A DNA stretch of 64,000 bases from Incurvaria masculella (GCA_946894095.1 OX335656.1:511001-575000), one strand, 5' to 3'. Shown: positions 46,911 to 58,055, counted from the first letter of the stretch. Notes: a model not told the origin generated them from the letters alone. Numbers and translations: made by a program.

Positions 46911-47875
46911 TGCGCATATACAGTCAAACTAAGTGTACAATTTAATGTTTTTAACAAATTTGGTATTCACGCACATAAGCACGAGTTAACACATGTAGAA
47001 TCAATCAAAACAAATAACTCATTCAAGAAAAGAGGAAAACCTACTTTGCGCGAAATGTTTGCATTCTGGTTCATTTCCAGCCTCGTAGTATGCTTATAAA
47101 GTCGTTCTTTTTTGCAACTTTCTTTCTTTAATAAATTGCTACACGGTTGATTATACTCACATATCATATTATTTGAAATAAGCGGAGGACTGGCTTGGTA
47201 GTAAAAAGTATATTTCAAGGATTTTTAAACAACGTATTTATATATTTTTACAAACATACAGATTCATGAAGTATTATTCACTTAAATTAATACTTTCGAT
47301 GAATACACGAGAACATATTTTTACTCTTTTTTATAAAGGAGAAAATCCACTTTTATGGACTTTTTTTCCGTCAATTAAATTCAACTTGTCCTCTCGTTCT
47401 CACTTAGACGAGTTATTTTTTTTTATATTAGAACTAGAAAAATATTACTTCACGACCTAAACACTTCATAACTGTAGGTACCGAAAATATTATAATTAAA
47501 GCACAAGATCCACTACATAACTATCTAATTGAGTGTACAAACCCCCGCTCCATAGATAGAGCGGGGATTGCGGGGATGGCTGCGGGGAATGCGCGGGCGC
47601 AAACAAGCGGTTGCTAAGGTAACGAGGTGGCGTGGGGGGTGAGCCGTCATTTTCCCGCCCCGCGCCCCGCACGCACACCGCGCTGACCTAAAATTCGGCT
47701 ACTGCGCAGGTACATGCAGCGGCATTAAAGTTTTGCGCCTGCTGTACCAGGATGATCTACAGTTTATACGATTATTGTCGTGTCAATCTGCTTTTTTTTT
47801 ATTTAGGTTCATCAACAAGAACACCACTCAAACATACAGATAATACAGATATACAGAAAATACAGATATATATTA
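46911..47875. other. About 960-base segment splitting the retroelement
   Basis: Lies between two consecutive parts of one reverse transcriptase fragment, so it inserted later or replaced the middle. It is AT-rich, with a GC-rich core at 47540-47700 holding a short hairpin (CCCCGCTCCATAGATAGAGCGGGG region). No terminal repeats or coding sequence were recognised. Confidence 0.45.
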
Positions 47876-48515
47876 TAGCTTCATCTCAACATTGAGAAAT
47901 GCTTGGTTATATCTTACTCCCGCAAAGTAAATACCATACAAAATGACAACACCATCGGAGGTAATCTTTTAAAAAGAGTGTGTGAGGTTAAATACTCGGT
48001 TAAATATTTGGGCGTTATTTTGGACAGTAAATTATTGTTCCATTCACATATTGAACCAATGACTTCAAAATGGCATACAAAATTCTGGGATATTTTTTTA
48101 TGTATCCAAATATTTAAAAAATCATGCTCCCTATAATGTTCTATATGCAGCATACGTAAAAAGCCATTTAGAATATGTCTGCATAGAAATATTTAACATG
48201 GATTTATTTAAAATGGTTCAAACAGGACTAAATTGGATGCATCACTTCCGACCAAGCCACTCCAGTCACTTGAACATCGTAAGGAGACGAGAGACATTGT
48301 ATTGTTACATAAAATTATTCATTAGCTAGTTGACAGCCCATATCTCCTCCAATCTATAAACTGCAAGTGTACAACTAGAATGACCAAATCGATTGATGCT
48401 TTTTTTATTAAAACCAAAAGAAAATATCTGGACAATGCATTTATAAGACGTTGTGCTAGTGTTAATACGGTTTGAGCACATATAGATGTATTCAGTTCTT
48501 CTTTGGCAAGCGTTA
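47876..48515 (+). pseudogene. Continuation of the jockey-type reverse transcriptase C-terminus
   Basis: LNIEKCLVISYSRKVNT (motif D region), then VKYLGVILDSKLLFHSHIE and, across frameshifts, LYAAYVKSHLEY, FIRRCASVN and SLASVR with a stop. This is the usual end of these enzymes. Several frameshifts are present. Confidence 0.65.
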
Positions 48516-48554
48516 GATAATTCTTTTTGAGCCGTATTTTATGTACTTTTAATA

Positions 48555-48925
48555 TATTTTTTTATGTGACTGGACATGGATGGCTAATACCACACCTTCT
48601 GTCATGGTATTAGCCCAACACACCACATGGGAACTAGGTGCCATGCCAGGACCTTCCTTACATTGCACGGCTACATTGAACTGGATGGAAAACACGGACA
48701 ATTTTCATTGCCGCTTCGACCATCGTTCATCCAATGCGATGGTACCAACCCGGGCGGGATAAACCCTACCACCTAGTAAGTAAGGAAGGGGACCTACAGT
48801 TTAACGAGGAATCCGAACCACGGCCAGCCTCTCTCAACGGTCGAATGGTCACCCATCCAAGACCAGACCGGACCCAGCGTTGCTTAACTTCGGAGAGCGA
48901 TCGCCGAAGTGTCGCGCCACTGGGC
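48555..48925 (-). mobile_element. SINE family B with a 5S rRNA-like head
   Basis: From the left: a T run, ACTGGACATGGATGGCTAAT, CCATGCCAGGACCTTCC, TTGAACTGGATGGAAAACAC, CCAATGCGATGGTACCAACC and CTACAGTTTAACGAGG. This is the reversed family B body. The right end (48849-48905) reads GTCACCCATCCAAGACC, GACCGGACCCAGCGTTGCTT and AACTTCGG. It is the reverse complement of the internal promoter region of 5S rRNA, and takes the place of the tRNA-like head seen at 2495. Confidence 0.65.
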
Positions 48926-49867
48926 CATTGAGTTAATGTATTAATTGTAGTTATCATGCTTTCTGCTCACTGTATGTGTAATTGAGTTACTTTATGTCGA
49001 AACTCAAATGGTCTAAGAGTTTTTTAATTATTTATTTTACTATAGTTGAGACTGTTTGTTTCGCTGATCAAAATATAGTAACAGGTGTCAAATATGGTTT
49101 CAAATACTCTACAATATGGATTCTTAGTCCAGTTAAATATTTTACCATAAACAAAAACTATTTGCGTTACAAGTTCTATAGATAAAACCTTTCACTTTTT
49201 TGCCTTCCATAAATTTAACAAATATTTTCTTGGTCGTCCAAGGTGGAATGCTATGCTGAAAAATATTGTTATGGACTTTCTAAGCTCGAAACGTACTTGA
49301 TCGTGGAGCGTTCTTGGTCAACAGATGGCGCCATTTACACGGCGCGCTGATACTCTAATGCTATGCTTATATAAATATTTCATCGGTCTGCTAAAAGCAG
49401 AACATCTCTATTATCCTTCGAAAAAGATTTTTATACTTTATTTTAGATAGAGTTCAGTGGAATTTTCTAGACAGAAGCTCCACCTTTGTAAATGTAAACG
49501 ACCACTAAGAGCGGACGGTATATTTTTGGATGCGTATGGAGACTGTTTCTCAGGGGCGATACAAGGATCTAGCTCTTGGAATCTAAACAGTTCATTGAGC
49601 GATAGCGTTGATTGGTAATCAAATTGTGCGTTTGTGTATTATCTTGTTAATCTTTTGTAGTTAACTTTAGGTGTTTTTACCTCTATCTTCACCTCACCTG
49701 CGTAGCATTATGCTTGTTCGGCGATGATCTTTTTTCTGATGTACATATCTGATTTAAGAATCAGGAGTTACTATCATGTACAGTTGGAAGATCTCTTCAC
49801 AAGTTGTGTTATAGAAATCAGGATCCTATTAGCAAACAATCTTCAACGTAAAACTGTCGTGTTGCAG

Positions 49868-50086
49868 GACTCGTTCTGGCTGGAGCAGTACTCGTGGGCG
49901 CTATTCAAGGCGATGTCGCACATGCTGTGCATCGGCTACGGCCGGTTCCCGCCGCAGTCGCTCACCGACATGTGGCTCACCATGCTGTCCATGATCTCCG
50001 GTGCCACGTGCTACGCGCTATTCCTGGGCCACGCCACCAACCTGATCCAGAGTCTCGACTCGTCTCGAAGGCAGTACCGGGAAAAG
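49868..50086 (+). CDS. Ih: Ih exon: pore helix, selectivity filter and S6
   Basis: 73 codons in phase 0. [20 protein letters not shown] leads to [11 protein letters not shown], the HCN-type GYG filter, then S6 [39 protein letters not shown] and the start of the C-linker. Acceptor GTGTTGCAG, donor AAAAG|GTAAGC. Confidence 0.98.
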
Positions 50087-50439
50087 GTAAGCCGCAGTGG
50101 TTGAGCAAGTTTGCTCTCGTCAATTATAGTAAAGTGGGTCGTCGTATTAATCGTTGAACGTTTTGTTCTGAACAGAGTGAGGAACTCTGGGTTTTGTAAT
50201 TACCGAAATATATGTTTCGAAGAGATCGCTACTTGTCCACTTCATGTTGATTTGATTTGCTTGCTCATTTCTGTTTCATCTAGCTTATGTTAGAAACGAT
50301 AGCACCACAAAATGTTAAAAAAATATCGGGTAAGAAGGTTTACTCGTGATGGGTTATTTAGCGTTCATTAATGCATTAAATAAATTCGCGAATTTAAACT
50401 TATTATATGGGTAAGCGGTACGTGCCAATCTCTTATAAA

Positions 50440-50790
50440 TGTTGTCCCAAAAATAACGAAAGACTCAAATTTAACAGAAAACACATTTTTTTATTGAATC
50501 ATAAAATATACAGGATATGGTTATGTATGAAATAGCACATCGTACAAATGGTCTCCAAGGCTTTGCTGTCACATACGCACTCTTTTGTCGAAAATGTTCA
50601 TGACCAGTTTGCATAAATGTGGCTGAATTTCGTTGATGCAGCATCGAATTTCCTCCTTAAAAGCATGGGTGGTTGAGGGCTTGTTGGTATAGACCTTTGA
50701 CTTCAAATGACCTAATAAAAATAAATCCATTGGTGTTAAATCACAAGATCTAGGGGGCCAATTCTGATCACCGAAACAAGAGCATACACG
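50440..50790 (-). pseudogene. Tc1/mariner-type transposase 3' fragment
   Basis: The minus-strand frame reads WPPRSCDLTPMDLFLLGHLK, SKVYTNKPSTTHAFKEEIRC, CINEIQPHLC and a stop, then QQSLGDHLYDVLFHT. This is the C-terminal part of a DDE transposase (WPPRS.DL.P.D.FLWG.LK.kVY), including the last catalytic acid. The first two catalytic acids and the N-terminus are missing and one stop is present. It lies in an Ih intron and is unrelated in sequence to the intact mariner at 18561. Confidence 0.7.
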
Positions 50791-51339
50791 ACGGAGAAGG
50801 TTCTCAATTCGTCGAAATCTTTTATTTTATGTATGTTCACCGATTACTCGAAGACCGCTGGCGCGATTTGGAGAGTTCTTTTTTTGTTTGAAAGGGTATA
50901 ATTTTTAAATATGAAGTAACTAAAAAATCTGAATAAAACAAAATTATTCGTTTATAATAATTATATCATAATAAATCAAAATTAAGATTGAAGTGTCGCC
51001 AGACAAAAAAAGAAATGTCGCCCTGGCATTGTTAGGTAATTAGTTAGCAATGTTAAAAGCTGTAATGGCACGAACTGATCTGGAGTCACTTAAGGCATCC
51101 TTGATCAAAACAGCCGAAAAAATTAAATTTACTTCGTTGGTGCTGCTATAACTAGACGACTGTCCGCACAGGTTGAAGGCTCGTATTCGAAATCGCGGGG
51201 TAAATTTTGAATAAGCTTGGTAAGCATAAGAATTTGTCTTTTCGTGAGCTCCTTTTGGTATATAAATGGTTTCTATAAAACAAACATATCTCCATTATTT
51301 CACAATAAACATGTTCCAGGACTTATGGGGCAACCATGC

Positions 51340-51560
51340 ATTTTTGAGAGCCTAGTTATGATGGATGGATATAATAATGAAGAAACATGGTGTGAAGAAG
51401 CACTTGGCCGGAGCTCAAATGGCATTTTTGAGAGCCTAGTTATGATGGATGGATATAATAATGAAGAAACATGGTGTGAAGAAGCACTTGGCCGGAGCTC
51501 AAATGGCATTTTTGAGAGCCTAGTTATGATGGATGGATATAATAATGAAGATCACGCAGA
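51340..51560 (+). repeat. 84-base tandem repeat, about 2.6 copies, from a retroelement end
   Basis: The unit includes TTTTGAGAGCCTAGTTATGA, ATGGATATAATAATGAAG and AAACATGGTGTGAAGAAGCA, repeated with a period of 84 bases, nearly without change. In one frame it reads HGVKKHLAGAQ followed by a stop, the end of the jockey-type frame also seen at 17110-17160. The 28-codon open frame through the repeats is a by-product. No splice context makes it an exon. Confidence 0.6.
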
Positions 51561-52899
51561 TCACAGTGACTCGGTAATGGCTTGACCAAAGCAATTAACG
51601 TCGATTGTGTCGTGTTATAAACGTGAAAAATACTATGTGTGAAATTTAATCTAGAAAATTTACAAAAAACTATGAAAACTGAGGAATTCGTTACTAATTA
51701 TATTAGAATTGATTCGATCGTTATGTCGCTTTTAATTCATCTTTCCTTACAATTCACTCGGAGTAAAAATGAATTTGTAATAACTTTTATCGAATCTTAA
51801 TTTCCTTCATTTAGTTCATGGCATCACTCATCGTTATTTGATTATTTTTCCTACTTGGCCTATGGCCACAAATACTCACATGTAGAAAATTTTTTTCACT
51901 CAACGAGATATCGTTTTAGCCTCTATGCTTTACAACCTTGATACAAAAGTGTGCATTCAGTAAAAGTGTTGCATTACCATGCCAAATCGATTGAGCTTGA
52001 AACGCAACTATAGTTCTTTCTGAGCATGAAATAAAGTTATCACATAGATTCTGGAGTGCAATATTTCACTAGCAATGTCTTAAAAATATGCTAAATCGTT
52101 GATTTCTTGTTTCAGACTCTACACGTGAGTACTAGTGTGTGTCCTTTTGCGTTGGAGTTTGATTCTTGCGGGTTATTCACAGCTCATTTTCACTCTGAGA
52201 GTTAGTTTAGTTTTATCCTCTTCGCTTTCCTTCAATTGACCGGAGCCGAGTTAACGCGCGTTACAAGACCGCTTCTGCAAAGCCAGCGCGGGATTTTCGT
52301 GGCCGATTTGGCTGAAATTATTACGTGTGGGGGTTCAGGGGATTCAAAGCATTGAGGATTTGAGCTGCTGCGATATCATACATTATTTGTAAAATAAGAC
52401 GATCACTTCCGAAAAGTAATAGAAACATATGAAGAATTGTTTGATTTTAACATTCAGGTAAAAGCGCAGTCTCAATAAGCGAGGAAGGAAGGACGGGAGT
52501 GGAAACCGAAACACGTTCGTATGGGGACGGCGTAGCCCCTTTGACATACAAGTGGGGCAGCACCGGCGAGTCAGTTCACCTAGGAATTCGCTCAACTGAT
52601 GTTCTTGAGATCCAAAGACACGAAAGAACGTAAGAACTTCACAATACGCTATTTAGTGGAAGGACATTAGATGTTGCGCGTCCCAAAATTATAAGCGAGC
52701 TTACTATAGTCAGTGCTTTTCTACTAACCGTGACTCCACTGCCGACATACGAATGAGTTTCGATCGCCACTTCCGTCCTTCCCTGGTCGCTGGTCTCAAT
52801 GCTCTAAGGGTGGCGGATTGTTGGCGCACTGCACACGGTTTGATCGGGCGGGGTGTTCTCCCGACGCTCACCTAACTTCGAGTCGCTCCGTGCCCGCAG

Positions 52900-53164
52900 G
52901 TGAAGCAAGTAGAGGAGTACATGGCGTACCGGAAGTTGCCGCGCGAGATGCGCCAGCGAATCACGGAGTACTTCGAGCACCGCTACCAGGGCAAGTTCTT
53001 CGACGAGGAGCTCATCCTGGGCGAGCTGAGCGAGAAACTGCGCGAGGACGTCATCAACTACAACTGCCGCTCGCTCGTCGCTTCGGTGCCCTTCTTCGCC
53101 AACGCCGACTCCAACTTCGTATCCGACGTCGTCACCAAACTCAGATACGAGGTCTTTCAGCCAG
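52900..53164 (+). CDS. Ih: Ih exon: C-linker and start of the CNBD
   Basis: 88 codons plus one base. [40 protein letters not shown] and [16 protein letters not shown] are the C-linker helices. [10 protein letters not shown] and [11 protein letters not shown] open the cyclic-nucleotide-binding domain. Acceptor GTGCCCGCAG, donor CCAG|GTGAGC (phase 1), which joins to the next exon as QPG-D. The last 112 bases and the donor are duplicated in tandem directly downstream. Confidence 0.97.
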
Positions 53165-54060
53165 GTGAGCCCGCGTGCGTTGCCGAATAACGCATCGACC
53201 ACAACTATCGCTCGCTCCTTGCGGAGATGCCCTACTTCGCCAACGCCGACTCCAACTTCGTACCCGACGTCATCACCAAACTCAGATACGAGGTCTTTCA
53301 GCCAGGTGAGCCCGCGTGCGTTGCCGAATAACGCATCGACCACAACTATCGCTCGCTCCTTGCGGAGATGCCCTTCTTCGCCAACGCCGACTCCAACTTC
53401 GTACCCGACGTCATCACCAAACTCAGATACGAGGTCTTTCAGCCAGGTGAGCCCGCGTGCGTTGCCGAATAACGCATCGACCACAACTATCGCTCGCTCC
53501 TTGCGGAGATGCCCTTCTTCGCCAACGCCGACTCCAACTTCGTACCCGACGTCATCACCAAACTCAGATACGAGGTCTTTCAGTCAGGTGAGCCCGCCTG
53601 CATAGCCGCCTAATAAATCGACCACAACTGCCGCTCGCTTCTTTGGGTCAGTATCCTTCTTCGCAAACGCTGACTCCAACTTCGTATCCGACGTCGTTAC
53701 CAAGCTACGATCCGAGGTTTTTCAACCAGGTGAGCCTGAATACATTGCCGCGAAACGAATCGTCTGCAACATCGCTCGCTCCTTGCGGAGGTGCCTTTCT
53801 TTTCCAACACCAACTCCAATGCCTAGTCCGGCATCTTGACCAAGCTTCAAGGTATTTCAGCCAGGTGTAATGATTCATATCTGATGATGATTCTTATCAC
53901 CGCATAATGATTCTACTAAAACTATTGCCCACTCCTTGCGTCTGTGCCCTTCTTCTCTGCGGGGACTAAAACTTCGGGTCCAATATCCTCACCAATTTCT
54001 GATACCGGTCTTCTAGCCGCGTGAGCCCGAGCTCGTTACCGCATAACATTTTAAATACTT
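53165..54060 (+). repeat. Tandem array of duplicated Ih exon ends with splice donors
   Basis: Units start with GTGAGC at 53165, 53306, 53447, 53588 and 53730; a decayed GTGTAA starts the unit at 53865, and a last partial unit starts at 54021. The first three units are exactly 141 bases: 29 intron-like bases (with an in-frame TAA) and 112 exon-like bases ending in CAGCCAG or CAGTCAG. Units 4 (142), 5 (135) and 6 (156) are progressively diverged and frameshifted. Units 1-3 differ from each other at only a couple of positions, but from the real exon at about 13 of 112. No acceptor precedes the exon-like part, so these are treated as pseudo-exons. Confidence 0.9.
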
Positions 54061-54381
54061 GTCATGATTTATTTTAGTCTTTCACTCTACCCTATCCGCT
54101 CCATCTACGGACGATAATTATTTGGAGGAATAAAGACGCTATTGGGAAGCTACGACTCCGATTGTAAGACGACTTTTACGAGTGCATTCAATAGAAATTT
54201 GCTATACCTAGTATACATATTTATTATAAAACCCAATATTTGATGTCCATGTACAAAGAATTCCATTTTCATTATTATTATTTATTTATTCATTTGGTAC
54301 ACAAAACAGAACATTTACCATAAAATAAAATGATTGGAAAGTATTTATCCATTGGACTGAGGCAAATATTTTCTGCTTCAG

Positions 54382-54986
54382 GTGACATCATCATAAAGGA
54401 AGGAACCATCGGCTCCAAGATGTACTTCATCCAGGAAGGCATCGTGGACATCGTGATGGCGAGTGGTGAGGTCGCCACCAGCCTCTCCGACGGATCTTAC
54501 TTCGGGGAGATCTGCCTGCTCACAAATGCGCGGCGCGTCGCCTCCGTCCGCGCCGAAACCTATTGCAATCTCTTCTCACTCTCCGTCGACCACTTCAACG
54601 CCGTGCTCGACCAGTACCCGCTCATGCGGCGCACCATGGAGAGCGTCGCCGCCGAGCGGCTCAACAAGATTGGCAAGAACCCCAACCTGGTCGCGCACCG
54701 CGAGGACGACACCACGTCCGAGGGGAACACCATCAACGCCGTCGTCAACGCGCTCGCCGCCGAGGCGGACCACGTGTCGCTCTCCGACGAGTCGGTCGCG
54801 CGTCTCTCGGAGCGCTCGCTCGGCCTCGCGCTGCAGCCGCTGCAGGCCGCCTCGTGCCGCATCGCCGGCGTCACCGTCCCGCCGCTGCCGAGGCCCAAGT
54901 CCGACAACGACTTCAACGCGACCGCGCCGCCGCCGCCGCTGCATTCGGGTCTCTTCCACAAGTCGGACGCGGGCTTCGGACAATGA
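54382..54986 (+). CDS. Ih: Ih last coding exon: CNBD and C-terminus
   Basis: The acceptor TCTGCTTCAG, then GT completing glycine, then DIIIKEGTIGSKMYFIQEG and the phosphate-binding cassette SDGSYFGEICLLTNARRVAS with VRAETYCNLF. The binding arginine of the cassette (RRVASVRA) is kept. A C-terminal helix (LMRRTMESVAAERLNKIGKN) and a tail with NTINAVVNALAAEAD and LPRPKSDNDF follow, similar to the fly Ih C-terminus as recalled. Stop TGA at 54984-54986. The visible exons encode about 558 residues without the cassette or 593 with it. Cyclic nucleotide binding here should shift activation to less negative voltage. Confidence 0.97.
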
Positions 54987-56960
54987 CGCCGCCCGACGTG
55001 CTAGCGCGGCTAGCCTGGCGCTCCCCGCTCCCCCCGTGCCGCGCCGCACGCCCGCTCGTCCCGTCCGCGGCACTCGGACGTCCGGCGACGCTTCTAGACG
55101 TTCCGATAGCAATATTAGGTTTAGATGAACTTATCTTAAGGATCGAGACGAGTCTCTCGGGTGGGAGGAGTCTGGCTCGACTTGCGATGCGGACCATTTC
55201 ACTCATATTGAGCTTTTCTACTTGGAATACGCTTGCATCGCCTGCACCCTGATTTTCTGCATTCGAATAAGAAATGATCCATCTACCGTGGACACCATTC
55301 TCGAGATTCCCACGCAAGAGTTCGGTGCTAGCGTGTTCGAGAGTTGCAGGACTGTGGATTTCATTGCAACATGGATTTGAACCCTTTCGAATAGTGCACA
55401 CTTAGTTTGTCTATCTATTGAATCTAGACACTTCCTTTGGGGCGATCAAAGTTTAGATATGAAAATAACTCAATTGAGGGTAGAAATCATTGTACCTCTC
55501 CAACTGAAGAGTAGTCACTAGTTGTAATGCGGTAGGATACTTTAGTTGCTACATATCATTTTGTCGCCCATCTACTATAGATTTTGCTATTGGCGAACAG
55601 CTGAAATTTTTATAACCTTAGCTGAACTGGGAATCGAATACGACGTTGTTCATGCTACAAACTGATGCAAGCGCTTGCACAGTTATTTAACGAGTTCCGT
55701 AATTTATTTTATACCTGTGAGATTTAATGCTCTTTTCTCTCTTTTCCTCGCTTTCGCAACAAACCATGATATTGTATTAGGTTGTGCCTTGATCTACCTG
55801 AAGGTGTTGCTATATGTTTGGCTCCAGGTAAGCCGCAGTCTGCTACACAGTGTTTCCACAAAAGGGACGCTTACTGCACTGCTCTTCATCGTGCTCTATT
55901 GGCACAATTTATTCACACATTGGGCCATGGTTTTCAATACATGTTTTCCTTAAAAATTTCGAAAGTAACACTATGGTCCGCAGGAAGTACTGTGTACCTA
56001 CATCGGTCTCCTAAATGCTGTTACCACATAAAGAGACACGTGGATCGCCGCCGGTTGTCACAGGAATGATACTTACTGCACTGTAGTTCATCGCTTTCTA
56101 TTGGCACAAAGTTTACGCACACTGGGCCCTAGTTCACTACGCAGCTTCCTTAAAAATAACGACAGTGCCGCCACGGTCCGCTGGAAGCACTGTGTACTAA
56201 CATCGGTCTGCTGATTGATGTTGCCAAATGAAGAAACAAGTGATTTGCGGCGAGCGGTGCACTATTGCCGCAAGAATGCAGTTACATAATTGTATATGTC
56301 GCCGTAGGGCCTACGCATTAGAGTCTGCTGTGTTGTTGAAACGGGAAGTGCGTGCATTTCTCCATAGTCCCTTACGTACTATTGCCAGAAATACAGAACG
56401 TTATACACTATACGCTATTGCCATAAATAATGCACGCATTTAATTGCCGTGCAGGCCTACGCTGCCTCCGCAGTTTGATATGGCAACTCGATGTGACGCA
56501 TTGCAGCCTGCGCGATAATTTAGAGCTACGTATTTCTACTAACTGAATTGAATCTCATTTTGTGATCTTAAACTTAATTCTCCTGTGTTATAATTTAGGT
56601 AAACTTTTATATCATAAAAGCTGTGAGGAATCTATAAATATGCGAAGTATTTGAATTGTATAGGTATACAGACTGTATATTGAATTGAGAGACAACCTAT
56701 TAAAACTTTATAGAAAACCTTGCCATTTAAAGAGAAATACAATTTATAGACTAGACTGAAATTTATGAAGATATCATTATTTATGCTTTGTTAACAAATG
56801 TAATAGTTGTATATATTGTTGACGAATACAAACTACTTATTTATGTATGGCCGGAATCAATCGACATTCCTGGAATTTATGAATTGATTATTATTAACTA
56901 TACTTAAATGAGAGTTTATTTGTAAAGCAAAAACTAAATACCGTAGATATTTTGAGTACC
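54987..56960 (+). other. Probable Ih 3' UTR and downstream region
   Basis: GC-rich up to about 55230, then AT-rich. No canonical AATAAA was noticed; variants such as AATACA occur near 56740 and 56826. TGTATATA, which matches a Pumilio-type site, lies near 56810. Frames in this region are short and without motifs. The extent of the 3' UTR is inferred. Confidence 0.4.
55840..56260 (+). repeat. Diverged tandem duplication, about 200-base period
   Basis: Shared phrases recur about 200 bases apart: TTACTGCACTG with TTCATCG (55871 and 56073), CTATTGGCACAA, TTCCTTAAAAAT, GGTCCGC and ACTGTGTAC with CATCGGTCT (about 56001 and 56201). Identity is moderate, so the duplication is old. No coding frame spans it. 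Confidence 0.6.
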
Positions 56961-57049
56961 TAATCGAGTCAATTGTACGTTCTCAGCGAAGAGTTCGGTC
57001 CGAGCCGCGTTGTTAGTTCGGAGCTGTGTCCGTACGTTGCTCGCGGCTT

Positions 57050-57250
57050 GCGGCCCGCGGCCGGCGGCTTGGAGCTCGCGGCTCGCGGTCGCGGCTCGCG
57101 GCTCGCGGTCGCGGCTCGCGGCTCGCGGCTCGCGGTCGCGGCTCGCGGCTCGCGGTCGCGGCTCGCGGCTCGCGGCTCGCGGTCGCGGCTCGCGGCTCGC
57201 GGTCGCGGCTCGCGGCTCGCGGCTCCCGGCACGCGGTCGCGGCTCGCACT
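57050..57250. repeat. GC-rich tandem repeat of GGCTCGCGGTCGC type
   Basis: About 200 bases made of GGCTCGC, GGCTCGCGG and GGTCGC words in 6- to 18-base periods. It yields arginine/alanine/glycine-rich frames in every reading frame on both strands, which are not genes. It sits at the start of a CpG-rich block (about 57000-58265). Confidence 0.8.
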
Positions 57251-58055
57251 CAGCTCGACACTGTTCATTAGAGGCTGGAGCTGTAGCGTTTTAATTGTAA
57301 CCGGCGCCAGCCCGTAGAGTTTCGAATGATTTCTCCGAGTTTGATAGAAGAGAAGGGTCACAACTCGACCTTGTACCGCACTTCTTGGCTATACCGCGCG
57401 GGGTCGCCACTCGCGAGCCACCGGGACGCCATTTTTATTTTCTATAACTAACTAAGACATTGATAACACATTATTTTTAAAAATAGGACATACTTTTCTT
57501 CGATTTCATAGTAGAAGTGGTTTAGCAGCGCTTCAAAGACTCATTTCGGGGTACTTACTTCCTTCATTTCGGTTTGTAAATAACGATTCATACCTATTAT
57601 TCTAACAAAATTTACACTGTACCTATTTGAGATCTTTACAAGAGGCTTATAGACGTGTTATTTATTTTATAGGACTTTTAACTTACGAACGACGAACGTT
57701 CGTGAATTCTTTCGAGCGCTCTTAAAGCATCGTCCGGTCCTCAGAGCAGATAGTTCTGAGCTCGAGTCAATTAACGGAGAGGGCATATTCGTGGGTGAGT
57801 TAGTGAGTCCCCCTGTCACCGTAGCGACGCGAACGACAACGCCGCTTCTCTTCACCGTAGATATTTATTTGTGGGGATGATAATGTAGTAGATCATAAGT
57901 AGGAACAGAAATAATTAAATACTTACTTACAGTGAGATTGTGATAGCGAGCCGCGAGCTCGCGGCGTTTCGTATTTTGAAAGATCGTTGACTATTTGTTA
58001 GCAGCGCGCTGTCGCGTTGCACTAGCTGACCGTAGACGTCACGTAGGTACTCATA

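Noticed and set aside
48849..48905. A 5S rRNA gene
   Set aside because: Only the internal promoter region is present, it carries mismatches and it is fused to a SINE body.
53208..53305. An internal AG (GCGGAG before ATGCCC) in each exon copy as a possible acceptor
   Set aside because: Splicing from the phase-1 donor of the real exon to this point would shift the frame, so it cannot make an alternative channel.
52804..53605. 226-codon minus-strand frame and 146-codon plus-strand frame with internal repeats
   Set aside because: Both are shadows of the Ih exon and its tandem copies; the repeat period of 141 keeps wrong frames open.
54463..55252. Frames of 220-229 codons overlapping the last Ih exon
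   Set aside because: Out-of-frame readings of GC-rich Ih coding sequence.
56969..57361. Repetitive frames rich in R, A, S, G or E on both strands
   Set aside because: They come from the GC-rich tandem repeat; all six frames look alike and none has splice or start context.
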